A stretch of 64,000 nt of DNA, from assembly GCF_000328475.2 (NCBI RefSeq), contig NC_026500.1:186001-250000 (forward strand), in the 5' to 3' direction. The notes below the pieces were generated by a model. That model was not told the DNA's origin and did no database searches. It worked only from the letters and a program-made list of their open reading frames with translations. Below are positions 52,401 to 63,400 of this stretch, piece by piece. Position 1 is the first letter of the stretch, and each line of letters opens with the position of its first letter. A program made the position numbers and the translations under genes. Source of the DNA: Mycosarcoma maydis. Taxonomy: Eukaryota; Basidiomycota; Ustilaginomycetes; Ustilaginales.

Positions 52401-52667
52401 AAACGAACCTGTCAGCAACTCTGACTGGTCCAGCTGCGATAATAGTAAATGGCCCCGCTACACACGCGGAAATGTCCCATTGCCTTACCGACATGATGCT
52501 GATAGCAAGATTCCAAGATATTCTTAACGCGGGTCATTAGCATAACGGTTTTGATAGATCTCTATGGAGACTCTAAGGGGGGACTTCACAAGGTTCGCTG
52601 ACGAACGTGTGAAGATGCAGAATTGGCTGGATACTCGCGCAAAGCGGCATAATCCGGAAGAGAAGAA
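46483..52667. other. Gene-poor 6-kb region
   Basis: No gene is supported. Open frames are short, on all strands, and without recognisable motifs. It includes an A-rich tract near 48.11 kb and chained motif copies: ACT-CGTG-ACT-CGTG-ACT at 47764-47780 and AATCGTC units near 48.20 kb running into AATCACGAATCGTGAA. Confidence 0.45.
47703..47740 (+). repeat. Tandem ATTCACG heptamer array, five units
   Basis: Five head-to-tail copies of ATTCACG, the last ending in AATT, sit in the middle of non-coding DNA. Same unit as the window-wide motif. Confidence 0.85.
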
Positions 52668-52755
52668 ACTCATGCACCTCGCCAGTCTTGGCCACGGCTA
52701 ATCAGAGTTGTATGAGAAGCTGATGCACAGGGCGAAGCCCACGTAGGACCAAGGT
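52668..52755 (+). repeat. Fragment related to the copia LTR
   Basis: About 88 bp match, with substitutions, a stretch inside the LTR copies at 58.8 and 59.4 kb: ACTCATGCACCTCGCCAGT, TTGGCCACGGCTAATCAG and the GTATGAGAAGCTGATGC part appear in the same order. It stands directly before the reverse-transcriptase relic. Confidence 0.6.
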
Positions 52756-52774
52756 CTTTGAGCTATGCTGACAC

Positions 52775-54180
52775 CCTTGCGGATGGCAAGCTGATTGGAT
52801 TTCGATGGGTATACAAGTTGAAGCTCGATGCTCAGCGTCGTCTACAAGGTTCAAATCAAGGCTGGTCGCTCAGGGTTATGCTCTGCCACCTGGACTGGGC
52901 TATGACCAGATGTTCAGTCCTGACGTCCATGTCCAGACTGTACGCATGCTTCGCGCTCCTGAGAGTTGCTGCGGGACTCCTCTCCACTCAGCTAGATGCG
53001 AGCACCACGGTCTCGAACGAGAAAATAGACAACAATCACGAATGTCTATGTCCGTATCCCTCCAACGTTCGAGGCGCACGAGAAGAACGATAAGTGCTCT
53101 CGTTTCAAGAAATCACTCTGCGGGCTCAAGCAAGCAGAGCATTTATGGCACACTGCCTTTGATGAACAAATACAGGCGCTCGGGTTTAAGCGCTGCCGCA
53201 CTGAACCCTGCGTCTATGTACGTGGCATCAAAGACGCTGTGATGGTAATTGCTGTCTACGTCGATGACGAGTAAGTCATCGACACAACATCATCTCCGGC
53301 ACATTCCGTTAAAAAGCAGCCCTCCAGCCTCTTCAGCATCACTGCACAAGAGAACGTGCACCACAACATTGGCATGAAACTCAAGCATGATAGTGAGGCG
53401 CGCGCCCTTTCGATTGTTTAAGGCGGATACATGGAAGGCGTCCTTGGGAAATTTGGCATGAGCGATGCCTGGCCAGTATACTCGCCCGCCACGGAAGCAA
53501 TCAACACAATGGGTCCATATGACAGGGAGATACAGCTGGCGTGGAGGAAATCCGACACTATGTCTCAATCGTAGGAACGTTACTCTGGATTGCTCGGGGA
53601 ACGCGTCCCGGCATAGCTTGTGCAGTTAGTCGATGCGTTCGATCTGTTACCATCCGTCGAGCGAGCATTTAGCTGCAACTAATTGGATCCTCAGATACTT
53701 GAAGGGGATCGTTGACATCGGCTTGTCTGCAGGGGAAATGCCTGTTCCCAAATTGGGCCGACTCTGATTGCGCTCGGCTCACGTGATTCACGATTGTCAT
53801 CGCTCAACTTCAGCATATGTCTTCTCTGTCGACGGTCTTACATGCACTCATGACTTGGTCTTCGCGACTCCACCTCACCGTCACAAACAGCTCTGTTGAA
53901 GAATGATATGTCGCCCTAGCTGGTGCTGCACGAGTGATGCTCTGAGCGTCCATGTTCTTGCGTGAGCTAGACCAGTCACTACCGAAGACATCTGCCATCT
54001 AACCGCTGGGACATAGCGATAGGAATTTGGTCATGGACACAATTGTGATCCTGCATGATCCCTCCCGGGACGAGGTTCATGATTTCTCACGGTCACCTCA
54101 CAATTGCCCCAGTCGAGAGTAGCGACAAACTTGATCTTGACGAAACCTTTCACTACATCTACTTGTGCAATTTCTAGCGG
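52775..54180 (+). pseudogene. Degenerate Ty1/copia reverse transcriptase-RNase H relic
   Basis: Pieces of a copia polyprotein appear in shifting frames: IGFRWVYKLKLDAQRR, then LVAQGYALPPGLGYDQMFSP, then KKSLCGLKQAEHLW, then VYVRGIKDAVMVIAVYVDDE (the YVDD catalytic box), and a decayed RNase H part (YVALAGAARV) near 53.9 kb. Several stops and frameshifts make it non-functional. It differs clearly from the element at the right edge, so it is another copia lineage or an older copy. Confidence 0.75.
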
Positions 54181-54234
54181 GGCAAAAGCTTCGACAATTC
54201 GTTTCTCCCCTCATCAACGCAAAGGAAGGTCCCT

Positions 54235-54660
54235 GATACTCTTAACCCCACTGAACCCCAGCGAGGAGAACACCTCGATCCTCCTCGCCGCCCACACGCA
54301 TATCGACACCAAGTACGCGAATACCAACAAGTGTATGGCTCTGTTCATATACAAGCGTCATGCTGACGGTATCTATGTGCTCTAAATCGGCAAGACCTGG
54401 GAGAAGATCGTCCTCGCTGCCATTGTTCTTGCCGCCATTAAGGACCCTGCTGATATCTGTGTCGTCTTCGGCCATCAGTACGGTTTGGGTTCAAGATCGC
54501 TGCTCGGACCAGTGTCATCGCTATCGTTGGCCGATTCACCCTCGATTTTTTCACCAACTACATCAGCCGTTCGTTCAAGTAGCCCCGTGTCATGGTCGTC
54601 ACCAGCCCCCGTGTCAACCATCAGGCCATCCACGAGGCTTCGTCATCCTCGGAGCCACAC
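54235..54660 (+). pseudogene. Retropseudogene of ribosomal protein S0/SA (uS2)
   Basis: An intron-free, decayed copy of the 40S protein. Recognisable pieces: NPSEENTSILLAAHTHIDTK, FIYKRHADGIYVL, a stop codon, [20 protein letters not shown], and, after a frameshift near 54485, [20 protein letters not shown], another stop, then [20 protein letters not shown]. The order and spacing follow uS2 closely. The lack of introns suggests reverse transcription of mRNA; it starts about 50 bp after the copia relic in the same orientation. Confidence 0.8.
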
Positions 54661-54681
54661 TAAGAGCCACCTGCGAGGGGG

Positions 54682-54756
54682 GGTTGCTGCGAGAAGCCAT
54701 CTAGGAGCCACCTGGGGTGGTTCCTAGGACGACTTTTTCCTTTTTGTCACGACGTG
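54682..54756 (+). repeat. Direct repeat, copy 1 (left of pogo relic)
   Basis: Begins GGTTGCTGCGAGAAGCCATC and ends TTTTGTCACGACGTG; about 75 bp. It is near-identical to 57481-57566 apart from a small internal duplication in the other copy. A weaker AGAGCCAC match extends both copies some 20-30 bp to the left. Confidence 0.8.
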
Positions 54757-55370
54757 AATCATGAATCGGAACACACAAGTCATGAGTGACCAGACGGGAA
54801 CGAGTAAGTGCCGCTGCACGGGGGGTCTCATGCGGAGGTATCATGGTTCGCCCGCGGGTCTCGTAACTCGTCAGAGGTTCCCACTACACTCATGACTGGC
54901 GGGTGATCATAAAGCATGACTGATAATCACAGATTCACGATTGTGAATTCCCAAGAAATTGCAACCACGAATAAGTTATCACGACTCAGCTTTTACGCTC
55001 ACAGCCATAAATAGTGATTTCGTACAACTACGACATGACACTCACGACTTTTCTGATAGCTCTAGTAAGGTATAACGTATTTGGTCGATTACCGGCCCAG
55101 GCACCGTTAACGGCTCAATTTTCATATACGATTAGATACTCTTTCTACGTGTACAAAGGATCATCTCAAGAATTTTATACTACCTGAAGAGGTCAATCTC
55201 ATCACTAATGTACTCTGCAGCTTCCGGAGAGTGTTCTGCCCACACATTCGAGCCGCCAGGGTCTCGGATGACTTCCATTATGGGAGCTCCTCCTCCTTCG
55301 GTCCATTCATACTGTAGACTCTCTCCTGAGCTGGAATACAGACCCACCCTGATGTCCGAGCCTATGTCAA
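54757..55370. other. Spacer between direct repeat and pogo relic
   Basis: AT-rich DNA with a few decayed motif copies (ATTCACGATTGTG near 54.93 kb). No gene or terminal inverted repeat recognised. Confidence 0.4.
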
Positions 55371-55374
55371 CATC

Positions 55375-57035
55375 AAAAGGTGATGGCGATGGTGATGGAC
55401 AACGAGCCCCAGCTCGTTTCTTACCGTTTGCCTTACGTTACGTTTTGGGGGCATCTTGGCGGCTTTCTCGCGTGCAACCGCGTCCCTAATTTCTTGACTG
55501 TTGATGATGCGCGCCTAAGCAATGCGGGTTTGATCGCCTGGGGTTCTAACTTGTCTATACTTAATATAGACCTGTAGATCTTCAACCTTCTGACGCAAAA
55601 GAATAGCTTCATCATGAAATTGACCTGCTGCCTTCACCATTTTGGATCAAAGATGACGAGATTCGCGTGTAAGACGCTCTGCTGAGCGGGTCTGACTTGC
55701 CATCGCTACTACTTGCCTCGAATTCTTCGGAGTTTGTGGTGCTGACACCGTGATGTGATTCTCCGGAGTTATATCTCTCTGTGGGAGCCTGGCTAATACC
55801 GGAGCAGCGGTAACAATATCACAAATGCCGACTGATTTGAACGCGGCCTTTCCAGCTCTTGTTGTGATGGTCTCGTTTCGGATCTTAGCGTAAACTTGCA
55901 GGAACTGAGGTTTGGTAACCGAAAGGCTGCTGCTTGCTAGCGACAAGATCTCGTCGCTATACCTCTTCTTCAATGGACCAAAAATGGATACGTCCAATGG
56001 CTGAAGAAGATGTGTGGTGTGCGGGGGAAAGCAGAACAAAATCATGTTATTCTGTTCTGCAAACTCGGCAAACTCGATGCTGAGATGCGAGTTGTGGCCG
56101 TCCAGAAGCAAGAGGCGCTTTTGATTTGCGTCTTGAGGCCGTGTGTAAGGTTCAAAACAGCCTTGTAGCCACTTGAGTCCAATGTGTCTATCGGTCCACC
56201 CATTTTTTGACACAGCAAAATGCCAATTGTCGGGGAGATTCTGCTCTCGGAACCATCCGTACATATGTGCTTGACCTTTCACAACGATCATCGGAGGAGG
56301 TATGGTCTGGCAACCAATACACTCAATAACCGTAGCACTTTCTCGTTGGTCTGGTTGAGTCTTGAATGCCGTGCTTTTCTTGTCTGTCTTGTGAACAAGA
56401 CTTTTTGACTTTGTGCCTTGCCAAAAACGAAGCCAGTCACGTCCATGTTGTAGGTTTTGTGGAGAGAAATAGCATTGTCTTCGATCGTTCTTTTCAGGAG
56501 GTCATAATGAGCATCAATGACGGTCTTGTTCGAAACCTTTGCTCTTGCGTGGTCTATACTACGGCTGAAACAGGATTGAACCGCCGGATGGCGATAAAGG
56601 AACCCCCGATGCCATCTCCTGCTGACATCTAGATCGCTGTCATCAACGTTCTGATTCTGGTTTGCACGGTAGAACGCTGCGGCGCGGTCAGTCAAGTGCT
56701 TGTAAGTGATGGGGAACCCTTGAACTGACATAGACTTGATATAGTGCTCAAGCAAGCATTCCTGTGATGTGGTGAGAAGTTGTCGGTGCGTATGTGCTTC
56801 CTGACGTGGCAGCACACCTTTTATACGCATTTGGAGGGTTGTATAAGGAATACCATGTTGTTGAGAGGCTTTGCGGATGGAGGAGATGGTTTCAGAATGA
56901 AGATCCTGGATTGCCTCCTCAATCTTAGAATTCACGATTCTCCAGCCCGTTCGGCTCGGAAAGAGATTCTTGTAGCCTATTACAGTTGCTTTGGCATACT
57001 GAGGACGGGTCTACATGTTAAAGAAAAATTGGATG
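55375..57035 (-). pseudogene. Broken pogo/Fot1-type (Tc1/mariner) transposase
   Basis: Minus strand. The N-terminal HTH part (SIRKASQQHGIPYTTLQMRI) and the CENP-B-type HTH (GFPITYKHLTDRAAAFYRAN, RRWHRGFLYRHP) lead into the DDE_1 catalytic domain: NMDVTGFVFG, LLLLDGHNSH, FCFPPHTTHLLQPLDVSIFG. A one-base frameshift near 56335 separates the two halves. After LTRESRHL a TGA interrupts the C-terminal extension (AILLRQKVEDLQVYIKYRQV), and a TAG breaks it again near 55520. The start is unclear because the frame opens only with GTG at 56935 or runs back to a TAG near 57020. Not functional, but decay is modest. Confidence 0.85.
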
Positions 57036-57480
57036 GTATGGAGAGTGAGGGATGATGGTGATATGAAAGGAGGATGGGGGAATCATAGGGAATCAGAACA
57101 TTCTTGCTTCATACTGTGCTGACGCGTTGGAAACCGCGTCGCGACGGGTAACTGCTCAACTAGGCCACTGAGCCGTTAATGTGCCTGAGCCGTTAATAGA
57201 CCACAAACGTTACGCCTTCGCTCTTGACTTCTCGGCTTTTCCATCTTGACCAACGAGATGCATTCGAAATTCGTGATTGGTTGAGCCACTAGTGAGTTTC
57301 TCGCAATAATTACTCACCACTCACAGACTCATTCGTGATTACATGCATTCATTCGTGATTATTATTTTGCTCCAATACCACGTCTTGTTCCCTTGTGTGT
57401 GATCTCCTATGTGACTGGCCGACAAGCTAATGAGAGGATGGCCGTCCTCAGAGCCACCCTAGGAGATGGCTGCACGGGGT

Positions 57481-57566
57481 GGTTGCTGCGAGAAGCCATC
57501 TAGGAGCCACTCAGGGTGGTTCCCGGGGTGGTTCCTAGGTCGACTTTTTCCTTTTTCCACGACGTG
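57481..57566 (+). repeat. Direct repeat, copy 2 (right of pogo relic)
   Basis: Same sequence and orientation as 54682-54756, with an internal doubling of the GGGTGGTTCC block. The two copies bracket the pogo relic with 2.7 kb between. Confidence 0.8.
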
Positions 57567-58593
57567 GATGTGTGATGCTCTCATGACTTAGTAATTATTC
57601 ACGATCTTTGTCCTCGCATCCATGATTCATAAATCACGAATTGTGATTGTCTGAGTACACGCGCATGAGGCGTTGGCGTTACGCTCTTGTCGTAACGCGT
57701 TCGTCAGTACATCACAGTATTTAAGCCACCTGAGTAGGCTTTGAGAGAAAATTATTGGTTTTTGCGAACTCACGACTGTCTCAAAATCATGACTGTCTTT
57801 CTCTGATGCTTGATAATCAGGAAACCCGACCATCGCAACATTCATGACTGCCTTCACTCGCCGTGCTTTGAAGAATCCTGCTGCCCAAAAAAACGTTTTA
57901 AAATCGGTGTCTTGGAACTCGTGATTCACGATTACAACCATGAATCGTTAACAAACCCTGATGCCTCTTATTGATAACTTCACGTCAAAGAATAGATTCA
58001 TGATGTTTGCGATTCTTGATTTGTAAACCTAACTACATATACCATGTGGAATTATCTGCGATTCAGATTGGCGCTAGCCTGCATAGCTAACAATATGATT
58101 AACATGTGCCACCTAAACGGAACAAGTAAAGAATCACATGGGCACTTGGGACTCAAAGCCGATGAATATTCCTGATTCACGAATCACAAATCGTGATTCA
58201 CGACTTTTCTGTGGAGCAAAATTGTTCTTGGTCACATGCATTCGTAATTCTGGTGATTCGTGATTCAGGTTCAAAAATCATGAATCTTTACCAGCGCTAT
58301 TCAGCGAAATTTTCTTGTCAGGCGAGGCGGTTCAAAAGCGTGGACGAGTAATCGTGAATCGTGAAACACATGATCATGTAGAAAATAGGTCCGGGTACGT
58401 GATGGAGGGACGTTGTCAGGAGTAATGAGTACCAGTCAGAGTTTGCTTCTTTCTAAATGTACTTAAATTTGTGATTGACAACATGGTGATGATACAAGAA
58501 AGGTGAGATGCATCTAGGTACATGCTTGATTGAGGCAGAGTGCTGCTGTCGTAAGCGTTATTCAGGTATCAGGATTCGTGATTTGTGATTTGG
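57567..58593. other. AT-rich non-coding spacer with motif copies
   Basis: No gene. Motif copies include GATTCGTGATTC near 58.26 kb and AATCGTGAATCGTGAA near 58.35 kb, plus mismatched forms such as GATTCATGA. Confidence 0.5.
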
Positions 58594-59105
58594 TTATTCG
58601 GCGCTATACGCGCGCGACACGCGCTCAATGCACCCGCAGTACGACCGCGGTACGCCCGCAAGTATAGTAACTCGCCAGAGTTTCCCCAGTTCACAACATA
58701 GCGCTGGTAGCGAGTAGCCCAGAGTAGATTCACACAAGTCGCTGGACGACTGTGGGAATATGCCGTTGGCTACAGACTCACGACTCGCACCAAGTGATAG
58801 AACCTGAAAGAGAACAGACTCACGCATCTGGCCAGTTGTGGCCACAGCTAGTCAGTTGTATGAGCAGGCGACGTATAGGGAGAAGCTCATGTAGGATACT
58901 CCAGTCGACTCATGTACATAAATCACGAATACAGAGGGAACGCTCACACTTTGTAGTTAGTCCCTCGTCCAAAACAAACTATCCAAATACATTCCAAACC
59001 ATTCTCGACCACTACTCAGTCCCAACTCGCCTCTCTAAGGAAAGGGAGACTTCGATCATTTAGCGCTCGCTAAAGATTTACCAAAATATCAATAAATCTG
59101 AATAG
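58594..59105 (+). mobile_element. Truncated copia LTR, inverted relative to the element at the right
   Basis: About 500 bp match the LTR at 59190-59870 in reverse orientation: GCTATACGCGCGCGACACGC, CAACATAGCGCTGGTAGCGA, GGCCAGTTGTGGCCACAGCT, TCTCTAAGGAAAGGGAGACT all recur. Its first part, which holds TGTTAGAATATC, is missing. Many differences are C/T or G/A changes. It carries two extra 7-bp blocks absent from the other copy (58776-58785 and 58921-58930). Confidence 0.85.
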
Positions 59106-59189
59106 AAGCGTATTCATGATCCATGATTCTGCAGCAGTCATGAGTTCATATATAATTCTATAATTCGTGATTCTCGATCCTTCAAGTCA

Positions 59190-59870
59190 CTGCCCTATTC
59201 AATATTCGCGGTGAATCCTTAGCGGGCGCTGGATGATCGAAGTCTCCCTTTCCTTAGAGAGGCGAGTTGGGACTGAGTAGGGTCGAGAATGGTTTGGGAT
59301 GTATTTGGATAGTGTGAATTGGACAAGGGACTAACTACAAAGTGTGAGCGTTCCCTCTGTATTTATGTACATGAGTCGACTGGAGTATCCTACATGAGCT
59401 TCTCCCTATACGTCAGCTCCTCATACAACTGACTAGCTGTGGCCACAACTGGCCAGATGCATGAGTCTGTTCTCCCTCAGGTTCTTCCACTTGGTACGAG
59501 TCTGTAGCCAACGGCGTGTTCCCACAGTCGTCCAGCGACTTGTGTGAATCTACTCTGGGCTTCTCGCTACCAGCGCTATGTTGTGAAGCGGGGAAACTCT
59601 GGCGAGTTACTATACTTGCGCGCGTACCGCGGTCGTACTGCGGGTGCATTGAGCGCGTGTCGCGCGCGTATGGCGCGCGTACTGCGAGTGTATCGCACGC
59701 GTACCGCGGACGTACTGCGGGTGCATTGAGCGCGTGTCGCGCGCGTATAGCGCGCGTACTGAGACACCTACTCGTTCCCGTCCGGTCACTCGTGTATACC
59801 GGTTAGGTTACTGCAAGGGTTGCATGATTGTGGGCGATCAGACTAAACGCCAATCGTAGATATTCTAACA
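59190..59870 (-). mobile_element. 3' LTR of the copia element
   Basis: On the minus strand the LTR starts TGTTAGAATATC at 59870, right after a polypurine tract, and runs to about 59190-59211; the distal end is not certain (a TG...CA boundary at 59211 is possible). A TATA-like ACATAAATACAG sits within it. A GC-rich block of about 95 bp (CGCGTACCGCGG, GTACTGCGGGTGCATTGAGC) is tandemly doubled between 59618 and 59760. Confidence 0.8.
59618..59760 (-). repeat. GC-rich tandem duplication within the LTR
   Basis: GTACTGCGGGTGCATTGAGC and the following GTGTCGCGCGCGTAT occur twice, about 75-95 bp apart. The truncated LTR at 58594 retains one copy. CGCG-rich palindromic steps make it prone to slippage. 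Confidence 0.7.
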
Positions 59871-59881
59871 CTCCCACTCGA
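59871..59881 (-). other. Polypurine tract of copia element
   Basis: The minus strand reads TCGAGTGGGAG immediately before the LTR start TGTTAG, the usual second-strand primer site of copia elements. Confidence 0.7.
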
Positions 59882-60479
59882 ATGGTGTTTGAGTGCCCAA
59901 ATCATGAATCGCAGAGACACTGACGCTCCCACTCGGTGGGGATCGCGCCATGTTGCTCTCTGTCTTGATGTGTGCGGCGTAAAACTTTCCGTCCAAGTTT
60001 GGAAGGTGTGTGCGCCGTGTCCTCTTACGGATCGAAGTGTAAGTGTCTGGGGCATTTGAGGTGCGCTGCGGCTCTTTCCAGCGAATCTTTCCTCTAGGTG
60101 GGCCCTCGTTGAAGCTTCGTTCGGTGAGCTTTCGTTGACTACTTGACTGCTCCGTGGTCCTGGGAAACCTACGTGATGCTCGTGATTTGGGAACTTTCAC
60201 AAGCTCGTTTTTTGGCGACGCGTGAGGTTTTGTTCCCTGAATACAGGTCATGTATTCGTTCTCGTTATCCTCCAGTGGAGGGAGAATCAGGAAGTGTGCA
60301 TGGTGACTTTTGTGGATACCACTGTGTCAGTTGGGTTTCCAGTCCTTTTGCAAGTCCTTGAACCTTGATGGGACCTTCTTTGGATGATCCAAACCCATCA
60401 GGTCGAAAGCTGCGGCCAACAGGCTTTCTGTTGTATCGATCTGCCTAGTTTTCGCACGCGTTCAGCGAGGGCGAATTGA
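59882..60479 (-). other. Untranslated 3' part of copia element
   Basis: Between the RNase H end (stop near 60515) and the polypurine tract. No conserved domain; a 128-codon minus-strand frame here (60251-59865) has no match I recognise. Confidence 0.5.
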
Positions 60480-63400
60480 AGGTTGTGAAAGGCAGATGTT
60501 TCCGTCATGGAGTTTATTGAGAGGATTTCTCGTTGGACCTGTCTTTCAGGCCAATCTCCTTGCAGAACTTTTCGATCTGCTGACGGTTGAGCGTCTTTGT
60601 GAGCGCATCCGCTCGTTGCTCCCCTGACTCGGTATATTCGATGTTGATAACACCGACGGCGGCCAATTCGCGTATCTTGTGGTAGATTCGATGTCGATGT
60701 GCTTTGTAGCCTTGTGAAGTACCGGGTTCTTGCATAGCTGGATCGCTGCCTGGTTGTCAATGTAGTGAGGTATTGCTTCTTTTCCTCGAAGTTGAAGGGA
60801 ATGAAACAGGCTTCTGATCCACAACGCTTCTTTCGCGCCTTCCGCGGCCGCGATATATTCAGCCATTTGTGTTGAGGTTGCGATGATAGGTTGTTGTTTG
60901 GATAGCCAGCTGATTGGGGAACCGTTCATTAGGAAGATCATTCCTGTGACGCTTTTGCGAGGGGTGTTTGTTGTGTCGACCGGTATGACGGATCTTGTTT
61001 TTGGTGGTTAACTCTTGATTGGGAGAGTAAATCGCCTTCTGGTTTGCAAAATCAGCGTCCGTGAAGACCTCTAGGGTCAGATTCCTCCCACTCGCTTAGT
61101 TTGGGGAACCGGAGGCGATAGTCCTGCGTAGTCTTGAGGTAACGGAGAAGGTGTTTTCCAGCAGAGAGTGCGTGGATCGTCGGTTGAGCTAAATAGCGGC
61201 TGAGAGCTTGTACCGCGTATGCCACATCTGGTCGAGTGTAGCAAGCCAGGTAGTTGACAGAGCCTACGTAGCTGTTGGAAGAGTTCCTTGTCCGCGACGG
61301 AGCAGTGCTCGGGGTTTTCGGGATGAGCAATGCCAGTGGCGGGTAATGGTGTGAAGGCGGGTTTCGCTTCGAGCATCTGGAAACGATCGAGGATCTTTTG
61401 GATGTAACCCAGGTTGGCCTAGGGAAGTGGAATTGGTAGATTTCGACACGCTGACGTTGAGCACAGAAGATAAATCGCCCTGATCTGTGATTTTAAAATG
61501 AGTTTGGATTTCGGTGTGGAGCCAGGCGAGTTCCGATGCTTTTGGTGACGCAGCGACGAGGTCATCGACGTATAATGCAAGTAAGATCTGTCGTCCGGCC
61601 TTCTTGGAATGAAAGAGGCAGTGGTCTTCTTGCAGTTTCGTGAATCCGAGCTGTTCGAGTACCTTCGTAGCGAAGAGGTACCATTCGCGGCCGGCTTGCT
61701 TGAGACCGTAGATGGCTTTGTTCAGGAAGCAGACCTTCCCGGGTACTTCGTGACCGGGAGGCATCGTCATGTATACTTCTGCCGATAGGCGTCCGTTTAA
61801 GAAAGCCAGTGACTGCGTCCCAATGAACAATCTTCCAGTCGAATGCCGCGGCGAGGCCCGATGAGGATGCGTAACGTGGTGGCCTTTACTACTGGAGAGA
61901 AGGTTTCGTCGTAGTCGTATCCGTATCGCTGTGTGAAGCCTCGTGCGACGAGTCGTGCCTTGTATTTGTCGAGAGATCCATCGGCCTTTTTCTTGATGGC
62001 GAATACCCATTTGCAGCTGACCACATTGGTGGGCTTGCTTTGTGGGTGGTCTACGAGGGTCCAAGTCTTTGTTGGATTCATGACTTTTGAGTTCTGCCTG
62101 GATGGCACCTTCCCATAGGGGCCAGTCGGCGCGCATGCGAGCTTGTTTCAGGGTGGCCGGTGGCTTTGAAAGATTTGTTGTCACGTGCCGGGCGTAATCG
62201 CCAAGTCTGTGGGGCCTTGCCCTAAGGTTGTAACGTGACTCGTCACCCGTGCTCTCGTTTGCGTTGTTTTTGTCTCCCACTGTTCTTGTATCTCCCACTG
62301 TTGTTGTATCTCCTCCCACTGTTTGGTGAGGAGTCGGGAGAAGAGCGAGAGAGTCATCGGACTCGTCATCTATTTCTTGATGCCGCGATGGGGAGTCCCG
62401 GCCTCGGATGTCTTGAGGTCGCCTTCTTGAGGGAATAAGGTTGATCGGTTCATGGAATTCGTCATCTGTGGATTCTGCTGAAGGAACAAGTTGTTGAGTT
62501 GGACTCTCCAGTGAATCACCGCTCTCGGTAGTATTTGCTAATTGCGCTTCCTCTATTGAGGCGAGATGAGGGTAGTTGGTGGCTCCCACTGGTTGACTGG
62601 GTTCTTCGGACGATGGGGAAGTCCTTGGGATGTTCAGCGATGAGCGGACCGGGGCCGGTAATCCTGGCCTCGGGAGATTGTTTCCCGTGGTTCCAGTTTC
62701 ATCATCTGAAAGTTCCTCGAAGGGGGCTTCAGATTTTCGCCGAATCCGCTCGTTCTCCCGGAAGATGACGTGCCGACTTGTGAAGATCTGGCCGGTTTCT
62801 ACGTCCATGAGTCTGTATATGTAAGGGTGGTTATTGCTAACATGTCCCAGGTGTATGCATTCAACAGACTTGGGATCCAGGGATTTGCGGAGTTCGTCAG
62901 GTACGCGTGCCCATGCTTTACACCCAAAGACCCGGAGGCCTTGAAGATCCTGGCGTTTGCCATGCATTCCTTCATGAGGTGTCTTGGAAGAATCCGTGCT
63001 GGTGGCCGACATGTTTCGAAGCTTCAGCCCGTGACTGAAGGCGAATGGCCAGTACTGGGTAGTCAAGTTTGCTTCTTCTAGCATGCACCGAATATAATCC
63101 TTGACAATCTGGTTAGTGCGCTCCACGAGACCGTTGGATTGTGGTGTGAATCTTGGAGTGACCTCTCGTCCTATACCTCGGTGATTGAGGGTAGTTCGAG
63201 AACTCTCTGCTCAAGAATTCACCACCATTGTCCGTTCGGACTCGGCAGATACGCTTTCCCAGTTGCGTTTGGGTCCATCGATCGATGGTTCGGAATGCTT
63301 GGAAGGCTGATGACTTATAGATCAGTGCCGCCCCGAAGCAGTATCTCGTGCAATCGTCCACCATGAGTAGGTAATATTTCTCTTTGGATAAGCCTTCCGG

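Noticed and set aside
54757..57480. The flanking repeats as terminal inverted repeats of the pogo element
   Set aside because: They are in direct, not inverted, orientation and lie several hundred bp from the transposase ends.
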